Assembly: GCF_000808015.1 (NCBI RefSeq)
Contig: NZ_JWHR01000133.1
Span: forward strand, 1-64,000
Direction of reading: 5' to 3'
Source of the DNA: Terrisporobacter othiniensis
Lineage (GTDB): Bacteria; Bacillota; Clostridia; Peptostreptococcales; Peptostreptococcaceae
DNA length: 64,000 nucleotides
The notes under the pieces were generated by a model. It had not been told where the DNA came from. It worked only from the letters and a program-made list of their open reading frames with translations, and ran no database searches. Every line of letters begins with the position of its first letter. The stretch's first letter is position 1. A program made the position numbers and the translations under genes. Positions 1-9,188 of this stretch are shown piece by piece.

Positions 1-331
1 GTTCTATACCTGTAAAATAAATTATAAAATATGTACCTCCACAGATAAAAAAGTTTACCAAAAAAAATATTGTAAGTATTCTTATAAATTCATTTTTATC
101 TGTGGAAACAAATGATATTAGTCCTATAATTACAATAAATATTATTTTTGAGGGTAATGTATATAATAAATAAAACTTTGGAAATAAATAAACAACAGAA
201 TAAATAGTTCCAACTACTGCTCCTATTATTTTTTTTTTATAAGAATTTACATTTTTTGTAAGTATAGAAGTACAACTTATAATAATATAATTTATTAATA
301 GGTTTTCAATAATGTAAAGATCCAAATACAT
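1..331 (-). CDS. spoIIGA: Sporulation sigma-E processing peptidase, N-terminal part
   Basis: The reading frame begins at the ATG at 331, behind a GGGGGAG ribosome-binding site, and runs off the left edge of the window, so only about 110 codons are visible. The visible part starts MYLDLYIIENLLINY and is almost entirely hydrophobic, consistent with the multi-pass membrane domain of SpoIIGA. The aspartic-protease domain would lie outside the window. SpoIIGA is the membrane protease that activates pro-sigma-E in the mother cell. Position supports the call: spoIIGA lies directly downstream of ftsZ in many Bacilli and Clostridia. The identification rests on the N-terminal pattern and gene order, not on a catalytic motif. 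Confidence 0.8.
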   Translation of the reverse strand, partial: MYLDLYIIENLLINYIIISCTSILTKNVNSYKKKIIGAVVGTIYSVVYLFPKFYLLYTLPSKIIFIVIIGLISFVSTDKNEFIRILTIFFLVNFFICGGTYFIIYFTGIE

Positions 332-339
332 TAATTACT

Positions 340-406
340 CCCCCTTTTTATGTTTATATTATAAGCTAGTGTAAAAAAATAATGTGTCACTTTTAACAGT
401 CGAAAC
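340..406 (-). promoter_or_regulatory. Probable spoIIG promoter with Spo0A-box-like site
   Basis: A TATAAT lies about 20-30 bases upstream of the spoIIGA start codon. A GTGACAC hexamer region lies about 20 bases before it, and TTTCGACTG, resembling a reversed Spo0A box (consensus TGTCGAA), sits near 398-405. The B. subtilis spoIIG promoter is likewise unusual in its long spacer and Spo0A boxes. The assignment is by analogy. Confidence 0.4.
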
Positions 407-430
407 CCAATTACTTTAATATAAAAAAAC

Positions 431-467
431 ACAAAAAAAGGAAAAATTCTTCTTTTTCCTTTTTTTA
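431..467. terminator. A/T-flanked hairpin between ftsZ and spoIIGA
   Basis: AAAAAGGAAAAA pairs with TTTTTCCTTTTT around a short loop, with T-runs on both strands, so it could end transcription in either direction. Together with the hairpin at 582-611 it separates ftsZ from spoIIGA transcriptionally. Confidence 0.5.
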
Positions 468-581
468 ATAATATTTTACTTCTTTTTTATTGGTATAAAA
501 AGATATATATTGTTCATAATTTGTTATAATTAATAATTTTCTTTATAGTTTATAATATGCACTCTAAATAGAGATTATAAC

Positions 582-611
582 AAAAAAATAAGAAGCTTGA
601 GCTTCTTATTT
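582..611 (-). terminator. ftsZ terminator
   Basis: An AATAAGAAGCT...AGCTTCTTATT stem is followed on the minus strand by a run of seven T, starting 16 bases after the ftsZ stop codon. This is a classic intrinsic terminator. Confidence 0.85.
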
Positions 612-626
612 GACTATGTATATTTA

Positions 627-1793
627 CTATTTTCTATTTCTTCTTAAGAAGACTGGAATTGGTGGTAAATCATCATCTATATCATGAGACTGCTTTTTAG
701 CTTCCACTTTTTCCTCAACTTTTTCTTCTTTTGTTACTGCAACCTCTTCTACTACAGCTTTTTTGGTAACTATCTCTGAAGGTTTATTAGTTCCTCTATT
801 TTTAAATGAACTTTCAAAACCTTGAGATGGATTAGTTTCAAATCCTGTAGCTATCACAGTTATAACTATATCTTCTCCTAAGTCTTCTCTTATAGAAGTC
901 CCGAATATTATATTTGCTTCTGGATCACATGATTCTGTAACTAAACTTGATGCAGCATTAGCTTCAAATAATGTTAAGTTTGCTCCACCAGCAACATTAA
1001 GTAATACCCCTTTAGCTCCTTTTATAGAAGTTTCAAGTAATGGCGATTGTATAGCCTCTTTAGCTGCTTCTATAGCTCTATTTTCTCCACTAGCATTACC
1101 TATACCCATATGAGCTAATCCTTTATCCTTCATTATAGAAGTAACATCAGCAAAGTCTAAGTTTATAAGACCTGGCATTTTTATTAAGTCAGATATGGAT
1201 TGTATACCTTGTTTTAATACATTATCTGCTATAGAGAATGCATCTACCATAGATGTATTCTTTTGTACTATTTGTAAAAGCCTATCATTAGGTATAGTTA
1301 TTAATGTATCCACATTAGCTTTTAAATCTTTTATACCATCTTCAGCATTTTTCATTCTTATTTTACCTTCGAACCCAAAAGGTTTAGTTACAACACCTAC
1401 AGTAAGTATCCCCATTTCCTTTGCTAACTTTGCAACTATCGGTGCAGCACCTGTTCCAGTTCCTCCACCCATACCTGCAGTAACAAATACCATATCTGTT
1501 CCGTCAAGTAAACTTACGATTTGTTCTCTACTCTCTTCAGCAGCTTTTTTTCCTACTTCAGGCTTAGCTCCCGCACCTAATCCTCTAGTTAACTTTTCTC
1601 CGATTTGAATTTGATTTTCTGCCATAGACGATAATAATGCTTGTTTGTCTGTGTTTATAGAAATAAATTCTACTCCTTTTACTTCTTCTCGTATCATTCT
1701 GTTAACAGCGTTGTTTCCACCGCCACCAACACCAATAACTTTTATAACAGCATCATTGTTGTCAGTTTCTATATCAATTCTATTATTATTCAT
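627..1793 (-). CDS. ftsZ: Cell division GTPase FtsZ
   Basis: FtsZ is the tubulin-like GTPase that forms the division ring at mid-cell. The 388-residue product has the GTP-binding signature GGGTGTG at residues 109-115, the catalytic T7 loop NLDFADV at 211-217, and a charged linker rich in Glu/Lys/Val at about 345-370. The C-terminal conserved peptide [12 protein letters not shown], used for FtsA/SepF-type partners, is intact. Length is normal. The start has a GGGAGG site. It is the last gene of the division cluster and is separated from divIB by about 430 non-coding bases, so it probably has its own promoter; a terminator follows at 582-611. Identification is secure. Confidence 0.99.
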   Translation of the reverse strand: MNNNRIDIETDNNDAVIKVIGVGGGGNNAVNRMIREEVKGVEFISINTDKQALLSSMAENQIQIGEKLTRGLGAGAKPEVGKKAAEESREQIVSLLDGTDMVFVTAGMGGGTGTGAAPIVAKLAKEMGILTVGVVTKPFGFEGKIRMKNAEDGIKDLKANVDTLITIPNDRLLQIVQKNTSMVDAFSIADNVLKQGIQSISDLIKMPGLINLDFADVTSIMKDKGLAHMGIGNASGENRAIEAAKEAIQSPLLETSIKGAKGVLLNVAGGANLTLFEANAASSLVTESCDPEANIIFGTSIREDLGEDIVITVIATGFETNPSQGFESSFKNRGTNKPSEIVTKKAVVEEVAVTKEEKVEEKVEAKKQSHDIDDDLPPIPVFLRRNRK

Positions 1794-2227
1794 TATTTTT
1801 TAACCTCCCTATCTTCTGAATTAAACAGTTATGTATTATGATTATATCATTTTACTTATGTTTTTTGTTAAACAACTATTTTATTCCATAAAAATACCAA
1901 TTCTTACTCTTATTATTATATATACATAATAGATAATTAACAATTAGTCTCGTATCTTGTCAAATAATATGGATAAGTATTCATTTAAATAAAATAATAT
2001 AAAAGCTTCCTATTCTCTATATTATTATACTCTTAATAGTAATGATTTGAAAATAGATATTTCCTAATTTTATGAAAAAGTTCAAATATTTATCTTTTAA
2101 GTTTAAGGAAATATTTTGTGATAGTAATTTACACTATTTGCCTACTTTAAATTTTACTGTGAAAAGATAGTAATATTCAAGTAATTTTTTATATTATTTA
2201 TGCTTTTTTCTATTTTTTAAATATTTT
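1794..2227. other. Intergenic region upstream of ftsZ
   Basis: This is about 430 A+T-rich bases between divIB and ftsZ with no supported ORF. A TATAAT (1841-1846, minus strand) lies about 50 bases before the ftsZ start, with a possible TTAACA 19 bases further upstream; this is the best candidate ftsZ promoter. No riboswitch or strong terminator was recognised. Confidence 0.4.
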
Positions 2228-2962
2228 TTAATTTGAATAAGGACTATATAATACATAGTTGTTATAAGTAAAGTCTATTTTTCCATAAAATTCTTTTCTA
2301 TTTTGTAAATCTATTAGAACTTTACTAAGCTTTTCTATATTTTTTTCTATGTTCTTATCTTTATTAAGGCATATAGTAAGTCCAGTTTTTCCCCTCATAC
2401 TAATTCCAGTTTTTTTTCTAAAATCAATTGTTTTAGTTTGTCTTAATATATTTTCTTCATCTAATTTATTATATAGTGTCAATAGCTCATTTTTATCTTC
2501 TTCATCCTTAAATTTTAAAGTTTTCTTCTTTAATGTATAATTGATAAATATAACTAAATCATCATTTTTTATCTCTTTCAATTCATCCACAAATTTTCCT
2601 TTATTGTCTATATAACAATAAGACTTACCATTATACAAGGGGCCAATAATATTCTTTTCCTTTACATTTACCATCAGTTTATTTGGTATCTTCCTTTTTA
2701 TTTCGCAATCTTCAACATAGTTGCTTTCTTTAACTTTATCTTCTAAATCTTGTAAATTATAGAAAAAAATATTCTTATTTTTATCTAAACTTAAAAGATT
2801 GTTAACATCTTCGTTTGATAAGTATTTATTATTGCTTATTACAACCTGCTTTAAAAAAAAGAAATCACTTTTTAAGAAGAAACATGTTCCAAAGGTTAGC
2901 AATAAAGAAAAAAATAAGATTCCCATAAGTTTATTAGTATTTATTTTTTTTATTTTTTTCAA
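2228..2962 (-). CDS. divIB: Cell division protein DivIB/FtsQ
   Basis: This bitopic division protein stabilises the FtsL/DivIC complex at the septum. The product has a short basic cytoplasmic tail, one membrane segment at about residues 13-30 (MGILFFSLLLTFG...), and then a POTRA-like FtsQ domain (KQVVISNNKYLSNEDV..., ending in YNNYVLYSP). I place the start at the TTG at 2962, seven bases after GGAGG; a GTG two codons earlier (2968) is too close to that site. Length is about 244 residues, typical for the family. It follows murA in the same direction, as in other clostridial dcw clusters. The sequence is divergent, so part of the call rests on position. Confidence 0.88.
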   Translation of the reverse strand: MKKIKKINTNKLMGILFFSLLLTFGTCFFLKSDFFFLKQVVISNNKYLSNEDVNNLLSLDKNKNIFFYNLQDLEDKVKESNYVEDCEIKRKIPNKLMVNVKEKNIIGPLYNGKSYCYIDNKGKFVDELKEIKNDDLVIFINYTLKKKTLKFKDEEDKNELLTLYNKLDEENILRQTKTIDFRKKTGISMRGKTGLTICLNKDKNIEKNIEKLSKVLIDLQNRKEFYGKIDFTYNNYVLYSPYSN

Positions 2963-3057
2963 ACACACCCCTCCTTAACTTTATTATATATAAAATACTT
3001 CTTTCATACTTAAAAATCCTACCAAAGTTTTTCTTTTTAGTAAGCAAATTATGACAA

Positions 3058-3092
3058 AAAATATAAAAGGCCTAAAAGACCCTTTATACTTT
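3058..3092 (-). terminator. Weak hairpin at the end of murA
   Basis: TATAAA-GG pairs with CC-TTTATA overlapping the murA stop region, followed by a mixed T-rich stretch. It may terminate or partly attenuate transcription before divIB. The stem is A/T-rich and the call is uncertain. Confidence 0.4.
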
Positions 3093-4334
3093 CTTTATAT
3101 CTGCTCCTAAATTATTTAATACCCCTTCTATATTTTCATATCCTCTTTCCACATGATATATATTACTAATTTCACTTTCTCCCTCAGCTGCAAGGGATGC
3201 TATAATCAAAGCTGCCCCGCCTCTTAAATCTGGTGATTTAGTTTTAGCTCCACATAACTTATTTACTCCGTTTACTCTACATAAATGGCTACTTATAATC
3301 TCTGTGTTTGCTCCCATTTTATTAAGTTCACTACAATGCATAAAACGATTTTCAAAAATTGTCTCATAAAAAATATTATTTCCTTCACTCAAAGTCATAA
3401 GAGCCATCATCTGAGCTTGCATATCTGTTGGATAATTAGGATGAGTATCAGTTTTCAAAAAGTTTATTGCTTTAATTCTCTGTGGAGAAGTTAATATAAG
3501 ACCTTCTTTAGTATATTCAATATCACATCCTGCTTTTATTAAAGTATTATTTATAGGTTCCATATGGGACCTTACTATTTTATCTACTTCCAAATACCCT
3601 CCCGTAATTGCACTTGCAACCATATAAGTTCCTATTGCAATCCTATCAGGAATAACAGTATGTTCTACTTTATCTAATTTATCTACACCTTGTATTTCTA
3701 TAAAATCGCTTCCTGCACCATTAACTTTTGCTCCCATTTTATTCACATAATCCTGTAAATCCTCTATTTCTGGTTCCTTAGCCGCATTATATATTCTTGT
3801 TATCCCTTTTGCTTTTACTGCTGCTAAAATAATATTCTCCGTAGCACCTACACTTGGACTATCAAGAATTATATCATTTCCTATAATTTCTTTTCTTTCA
3901 CAGTCTATAATACATCCTTCTTCTATTTTTACCCCCAGCTGTCTCAAGGAGTTTAGATGTAAGTCTATAGGTCTTTTACCTATTGCACAACCCCCTGGCT
4001 CATATATTTTAACATGTTCTAATCTACTAATCATAGCTCCTAGTACAATAATAGAAGATCTCATTTTCTTAACGTATCCTTCATCTATTTCATTTGATGT
4101 TAAATTAGAGCTATCGATTACTAAGACATGATCATTAAAATCAATTTTACATCCTATACTCTCTAAGATATCTATCATCGTATAAACGTCAGCTATCAAT
4201 GGAACGTTATGAATAATATTAATATTTTCATTCAATAAGGATGCAGCCATTAATGGTAAAATGGAGTTTTTCGCCCCTTTTAGACTTAAGGTTCCGTGTA
4301 TTTTGTTTCCACCAGTTATTAGATATTTAGACAA
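3084..4334 (-). CDS. murA: UDP-N-acetylglucosamine 1-carboxyvinyltransferase MurA
   Basis: MurA transfers enolpyruvate from PEP to UDP-GlcNAc, the first committed step of peptidoglycan synthesis in the cytoplasm. The substrate-binding KGAKNS motif is at residues 19-24 and the catalytic cysteine sits in GGCAIGKRP at residue 116, the position targeted by fosfomycin in typical MurA. Length (416) is normal. The start is a TTG behind AGGGGGG. The gene lies between murG and divIB. Clostridia usually have two MurA paralogues, and this is the copy embedded in the division cluster. Identification is secure. Confidence 0.97.
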   Translation of the reverse strand: MSKYLITGGNKIHGTLSLKGAKNSILPLMAASLLNENINIIHNVPLIADVYTMIDILESIGCKIDFNDHVLVIDSSNLTSNEIDEGYVKKMRSSIIVLGAMISRLEHVKIYEPGGCAIGKRPIDLHLNSLRQLGVKIEEGCIIDCERKEIIGNDIILDSPSVGATENIILAAVKAKGITRIYNAAKEPEIEDLQDYVNKMGAKVNGAGSDFIEIQGVDKLDKVEHTVIPDRIAIGTYMVASAITGGYLEVDKIVRSHMEPINNTLIKAGCDIEYTKEGLILTSPQRIKAINFLKTDTHPNYPTDMQAQMMALMTLSEGNNIFYETIFENRFMHCSELNKMGANTEIISSHLCRVNGVNKLCGAKTKSPDLRGGAALIIASLAAEGESEISNIYHVERGYENIEGVLNNLGADIKKV

Positions 4335-4402
4335 AATGAACCCCCCTAATCATAATATTAAATCCCTTATTATTAAATATTATGAGTTAGGGGGGGTATG
4401 TG

Positions 4403-5620
4403 TTACTTTTTCTTTATTCCTATTGTTTTTATTTCCTTAGTTTCCTCATTAGAGTTTATTTCTTCAGGTATATCTTTTAATTCTTGCTTTTCTTTTTTTG
4501 TTACATTACTGCCTTGTTTTTCATTGTAAGCTTTCATAATTTCATCGTATATTAAGTCTATTGCTTGAGGCTTACCAATATTTTTACTAGCATTAGCCAT
4601 ATCTATTAGTAGTTCTCTATCTCCTAGCAATTTAAATACTACTTCATTTAATCTTTCAGGAGTTAAATCCTTTTCTAATATAGCTATGCCAGCACCTTGA
4701 GATTCTATACTCTTAGCATTGTATTCTTGATGATTTTCAGCAGTGTAAGCTTTTGGTATTATTATTGATGGCTTTCCAAGTGCTGTTATTTCTGCTAAAG
4801 ATATAGCTCCTGCACTTCCTATTACTATATCACTCGCTGCTAGCCCATCGGCCATATTATCTAAATAAGGCATTACTCTTTGATAAGGTTTTAAAGATAC
4901 TTCACCTAAAGCTTCCATAAATTCATCATAGTATAACTTACCAGTGGCAAATATAAATGCAATATCTTCTTTAACCATATTTTTTATTACAAGTAACATT
5001 GCTTCATTAATTTCTTCTGATCCTCCACTACCACCGTAGCAAAGTACCATTTTCTTATCTTCACTTATTCCTAGTTTTTTTCTTGAAGTAGATTTTCTTG
5101 CTTGTAAAATTTCTTTTCTTACTGGATTTCCTGTAAGTACTAATTTGTCTCTACTTTCCTCAGGAAACCTTACATGAGAATCTTCAAAACTTGTAAGAAC
5201 TCTTGTAACCATTTTTGATAGTATTTTATTAGTAACTCCAGGGAATGAGTTCTGCTCATGAACTATTGTTACAGTCTTGTTTAAAGATGAATTAAATAAA
5301 ACTGGTCCACTTACATAACCACCTGTTCCTATAACTATGTCTGGTTTAAACTTTTTAACAATTTTTCTAGATTGCTCTAAACCTTTACACAGTTTAAAAA
5401 CTCTTTTAACATTTTCAAAATCTATTTTTCTTCTAAATCCTTGCACTGTAACAGTTTTCAATTCATATCCGTATTTTGGAACTATTTCTGACTCTATACC
5501 TTTTTCTGTTCCTACAAATAATATCTCACAATCAGGATTTTCTTCTTTTATTTTGTTAGCGATTGCTATAGCTGGATAAACGTGTCCTCCCGTTCCTCCG
5601 CCTGATAGTAATACCTTCAT
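4403..5620 (-). CDS. murG: Undecaprenyl-PP-MurNAc-pentapeptide GlcNAc transferase MurG
   Basis: MurG adds GlcNAc to lipid I to give lipid II on the inner face of the membrane. The GT-B fold is recognisable from the N-terminal glycine-rich loop GGGTGGH (residues 7-13), VIGTGGYVSGP near residue 95, and the C-terminal donor-site motif GSAGAISLAEITALGKPSI. At 405 residues it is some 40 longer than usual: the extension after about residue 365 is Lys/Glu-rich (KQGSNVTKKEKQELKDIPEE...) and looks disordered. The ATG at 5620 has a GGAGATGATGC site. It sits between ftsW and murA, so lipid II synthesis is co-ordered with the flippase/polymerase genes. Confidence 0.97.
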   Translation of the reverse strand: MKVLLSGGGTGGHVYPAIAIANKIKEENPDCEILFVGTEKGIESEIVPKYGYELKTVTVQGFRRKIDFENVKRVFKLCKGLEQSRKIVKKFKPDIVIGTGGYVSGPVLFNSSLNKTVTIVHEQNSFPGVTNKILSKMVTRVLTSFEDSHVRFPEESRDKLVLTGNPVRKEILQARKSTSRKKLGISEDKKMVLCYGGSGGSEEINEAMLLVIKNMVKEDIAFIFATGKLYYDEFMEALGEVSLKPYQRVMPYLDNMADGLAASDIVIGSAGAISLAEITALGKPSIIIPKAYTAENHQEYNAKSIESQGAGIAILEKDLTPERLNEVVFKLLGDRELLIDMANASKNIGKPQAIDLIYDEIMKAYNEKQGSNVTKKEKQELKDIPEEINSNEETKEIKTIGIKKK

Positions 5621-5634
5621 TGCATCATCTCCTG

Positions 5635-6765
5635 TTAATTAATCTTGACATGTTTTGAGACGTTTAACACTATTCCTATTTCGCCCATAAGCATGGTCAG
5701 TGATGTTCCTCCATAGCTTATAAACGGCAGGGCTACCCCAGTATTTGGCATAGTTGATGTGGCAACAGCAATATTTAATGCTGCTTGAATACCAATTAAA
5801 GCTCCTATACCTATTACTAACATGCAAGCAAATATGTCTTCACATTTTAGTGCTATTCGGACACATCTATAAACTAATAATATAAATAACATAATTACTA
5901 GTATACATCCTATTAAGCCTAATTCTTCACCTATTATAGCAAAGATAAAATCATTTTGTGGTTCTGGTATGTAAAAATACTTTTGTTTACTCTTTCCTAA
6001 ACCTAAGCCAAATAATCCTCCTGATCCTAACGCATACAAACTTTGTATAACCTGGTATCCTGCTCCCAGTGGATCTTGGAAGGGATCTAAAAATGAGGTA
6101 ATACGCTTTAGTCTATAAGGCTCTATCATTACTAAAATACCAAATAACGCCACTCCTGATAATCCCATTGCTCCAACAAATTTCATATTCATTCCTGCTA
6201 CAAATAACATAACAAATGTTACAAGTATTACAGTTCCAGCCGTAGACATATTAGGTTCAAACATTATTAATACAAATATTAGCATAGGCATAAGTAAAAG
6301 TGGTAAAACACCTTTTGTCAAAGATTTTATTTTATCGTATCGTTTTTCTATTAGTTTTGCTGTAAATATAACACATGCGAATTTTGCTATATCTGATGGT
6401 TGAAAAGTTGCAAATCCAACACCTAGCCATCTTTTTGCACCATTAGCTTCAATTCCAAGAGGTGTTAAAACTAAAAGTAAAAATATTATTGCTATTATAG
6501 ATACTAGAGTCGCATACTTTCTCCAAACCTTGTAATCTATATTGGACAAAACCATCATTCCTATAAATCCCAGTGTCGCAAATATTAAATCTCTTTTTAA
6601 AAAATAATAGGGATCATTGTGTTTAAATGAAGATTGAATATAACTTGCACTAAACACCATGATGATCCCAAAAAATACTAAAATCATTGTAGTATAAAAT
6701 ACTACTGGATCAAAATCAGTCTTCATTCCCCTGTCAACTTGCTTTTTTAAAATTTTACTAGGCAT
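5635..6765 (-). CDS. ftsW: SEDS peptidoglycan polymerase FtsW/SpoVE
   Basis: SEDS glycosyltransferases polymerise lipid II together with a class B PBP. The product is 376 residues with about ten hydrophobic segments. It shows the family signatures NGAKRWLGVG and FQPSDIAKF (about residues 130-150) and a C-terminal block PNTGVALPFISYGGTS. Within a cluster that also has spoVD, the protein could be the vegetative FtsW or the sporulation-specific SpoVE; sequence alone does not separate them. The start at 6765 follows GGAGGG; an internal ATG 13 codons later also has an RBS-like AGGGGA. The gap to murG is 14 bases. Confidence 0.92.
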   Translation of the reverse strand: MPSKILKKQVDRGMKTDFDPVVFYTTMILVFFGIIMVFSASYIQSSFKHNDPYYFLKRDLIFATLGFIGMMVLSNIDYKVWRKYATLVSIIAIIFLLLVLTPLGIEANGAKRWLGVGFATFQPSDIAKFACVIFTAKLIEKRYDKIKSLTKGVLPLLLMPMLIFVLIMFEPNMSTAGTVILVTFVMLFVAGMNMKFVGAMGLSGVALFGILVMIEPYRLKRITSFLDPFQDPLGAGYQVIQSLYALGSGGLFGLGLGKSKQKYFYIPEPQNDFIFAIIGEELGLIGCILVIMLFILLVYRCVRIALKCEDIFACMLVIGIGALIGIQAALNIAVATSTMPNTGVALPFISYGGTSLTMLMGEIGIVLNVSKHVKIN

Positions 6766-6809
6766 CTGATAGACTACCCTCCATTTCGCAATAAATTGCT
6801 TTGAAGGAG

Positions 6810-8168
6810 TTATTTTAAGTTGTTTACATTATCTTTGAAGTCGCATCCTCTCACTTCAAAACTTTTATACATATCCCAACTTGCACAAGCAGGAGATAAA
6901 AGAACTACATCTCCACTTTCGGCTAAGTTGTAAGAAGCCTCTACTGCTTCTTTCATATTATTAACTCTAATTATAGTTTGATAATCTTTTTCTTTTGCAC
7001 ATTGTTCTATTATGCCAGCTGTTTCTCCCATTAAAATTAAAGCTTTAATATTTTCTTTTCCTATTTCTAAAAGCTCATTAAAATCACTTTCTTTATTATA
7101 TCCACCAGCTATTAATATAACTGGATTTTCATAAGAAGTTATTGCCTTAATTGTTGAATCTGGATTAGTTCCCTTTGAATCATTTACAAACATAATATCA
7201 TTTAAAGTCTTTACATATTCTAACCTATGCTCTACTGCCTTGAATGTCTTTAATACATGTTTTAATGTTTCTAAATTAATATTAGATACATATGCCATGG
7301 CAATAGCTGCCATACAGTTTTCTAAGTTATGATTCCCTGGTAAACTAAGCTCTTTTTTGTTTAATAAAACAATTTTTTCATCTATATCAATAACTATATT
7401 GTTATTTTCATCTAAATATACACCTTTATCAAGTTTTTCTTTTCTTGAGAAGAATATTATTTGACCATTACACCTAGAAGATAATTTTCTAACTTCTTCA
7501 TCATCATAATTTAATATGGCAAAATCATTTTTATCTTGATTTTTAAATATATTAGCTTTTGCAGATATATAATTTTCCATAGTATGATGTCTATTTAAGT
7601 GATCTGGTGAAAAGTTCAATATTGATGCAACTTTAGGTTTGAAATCAACAATACTTTCCAATTGGAAAGAGCTTAACTCTGTTATTAAATAAGAATCTTC
7701 ATTTGTACTTTCTACTGTATCTATAACAGGATTTCCAATATTTCCAACTATATATGTGTCTTTATTATCTGATTTGAATATTTCGCCTACTAAAGATGTT
7801 GTCGTAGTTTTTCCATTTGTTCCAGTTATTCCTACAAATATAGGATTTTTAGAAAGTCTATAAGCAAGTTCTACTTCTCCTATTATTTCTATATTACTTT
7901 CTTTTAATTTTAGTATAAATGGTAGGTCTAAAGGTACTCCTGGAGATACTACAGCCAAGTCTATGTGATCCACATTCTCTGGATGATATCCAAGGATATA
8001 CTCTGCATTTTTTATATCTTTTAATTCCAATAATATATCTTTTAATTTTTCTTCATCTTTTATATCATTAACTATTATATTTGCTTCTAATTTATTTAAT
8101 AATTTAATTGTTGAAACACCTGTTTTTGCCAGCCCAACAAGTAAAATATTTTTATTTTTTAGGTTCAT
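6810..8168 (-). CDS. murD: UDP-N-acetylmuramoylalanine-D-glutamate ligase MurD
   Basis: MurD is the ATP-dependent ligase that adds D-Glu to UDP-MurNAc-L-Ala. The N-terminal Rossmann-like UMP-binding part (NKNILLVGLAKTG) is followed by the Mur-ligase P-loop GTNGKTTTT (residues 116-124), the central ATPase with NFSPDHLNRH, and the C-terminal domain with NDSKGTNPDST. Length (452) is normal. It lies between mraY and ftsW in the same direction, with short gaps and a GGGG-type ribosome site. Identification is secure. Confidence 0.97.
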   Translation of the reverse strand: MNLKNKNILLVGLAKTGVSTIKLLNKLEANIIVNDIKDEEKLKDILLELKDIKNAEYILGYHPENVDHIDLAVVSPGVPLDLPFILKLKESNIEIIGEVELAYRLSKNPIFVGITGTNGKTTTTSLVGEIFKSDNKDTYIVGNIGNPVIDTVESTNEDSYLITELSSFQLESIVDFKPKVASILNFSPDHLNRHHTMENYISAKANIFKNQDKNDFAILNYDDEEVRKLSSRCNGQIIFFSRKEKLDKGVYLDENNNIVIDIDEKIVLLNKKELSLPGNHNLENCMAAIAMAYVSNINLETLKHVLKTFKAVEHRLEYVKTLNDIMFVNDSKGTNPDSTIKAITSYENPVILIAGGYNKESDFNELLEIGKENIKALILMGETAGIIEQCAKEKDYQTIIRVNNMKEAVEASYNLAESGDVVLLSPACASWDMYKSFEVRGCDFKDNVNNLK

Positions 8169-8186
8169 TTTTTTCCCCCCTAATGA

Positions 8187-9149
8187 TTAGAATACTGCTA
8201 TTATTCCTATCCATGCTAATACTACTGTAGTTATCCAAAATATGAATACAACTCTTGTTTCTGGCCATCCACATTGTTCAAAATGATGGTGGATTGGTGC
8301 CATTTTAAATACTCTTTTTCCAGTTAATTTAAATGATAACACTTGTATTATTACTGATATAGCTTCTGCAAAATAAATCCCACCTACTATTGGTATTAAA
8401 AGTACTGAGTTTGTTAAAACTGCAAAAGATACTACTGCCCCACCTAAAGCCATAGAACCTGTATCTCCCATAAATACCTTAGCTGGATATGAGTTAAATC
8501 CTAAGAAACCTAAACAAGCTCCACCAGTAGCTGCTGCAAGTATAGCAACATCACTATTACCTACAGTAGTTGCTAATATCATAAAGAATGCCGATACTAC
8601 TAATGTTACTCCTGATGCTAAACCATCTAATCCATCAGTTAAGTTTACAGCATTTACTGTTCCTATTATTATAAACATCATTATTGGTACATATAAAGGT
8701 CCTAAATTAATTACATAATCAGTAAATGGAACCATTATTTGTGTTGCACTTGGTGACGCACTGTATTGATAGTAAGCTACAAATAGTGCAAGTGCAAATT
8801 GAAGTATAATTTTTTGGTATGCTTTAAGTCCTAAAGATCTCTTCATTTTTATTTTGATGAAATCATCTAAAAATCCTACAAATCCAAATCCTGTTATACA
8901 TATTAATCCTACTAATAAGTCTTTGTCTATTTTTGCTCTCGTAAGTCCAGTAATAAGAATAGCTATTATCATTATTACTCCACCCATAGTCGGTGTTCCA
9001 TTTTTTTGTAAATGAGTTTGGGGCCCATCATCCCTAACCGTTTGACCAAATTTGAATTTTGCTAACATTGGTATAAATATTGGTCCTAGTATAACTACTA
9101 TTAAAAATGCGATTATCGCTGTATACGTAAGCTGTGTTATTCCTAACAT
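8187..9149 (-). CDS. mraY: Phospho-MurNAc-pentapeptide transferase MraY
   Basis: MraY makes lipid I by moving phospho-MurNAc-pentapeptide to undecaprenyl phosphate in the membrane. The 320-residue protein has about ten membrane segments. It contains the conserved blocks QTHLQKNGTPTMGG (about residues 43-57), FLDDFIK (DDD-type motif, about 94-100), NLTDGLDGLASG, MGDTGSMALGG and the HHHFE motif (APIHHHFEQCGW) near 287. It lies between murF and murD with 18 bases to the next gene. Identification is secure. Confidence 0.98.
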   Translation of the reverse strand: MLGITQLTYTAIIAFLIVVILGPIFIPMLAKFKFGQTVRDDGPQTHLQKNGTPTMGGVIMIIAILITGLTRAKIDKDLLVGLICITGFGFVGFLDDFIKIKMKRSLGLKAYQKIILQFALALFVAYYQYSASPSATQIMVPFTDYVINLGPLYVPIMMFIIIGTVNAVNLTDGLDGLASGVTLVVSAFFMILATTVGNSDVAILAAATGGACLGFLGFNSYPAKVFMGDTGSMALGGAVVSFAVLTNSVLLIPIVGGIYFAEAISVIIQVLSFKLTGKRVFKMAPIHHHFEQCGWPETRVVFIFWITTVVLAWIGIIAVF

Positions 9150-9188
9150 AATATAAAACTCCTCTCCCTAGTTCGCTAATTATTTTGT

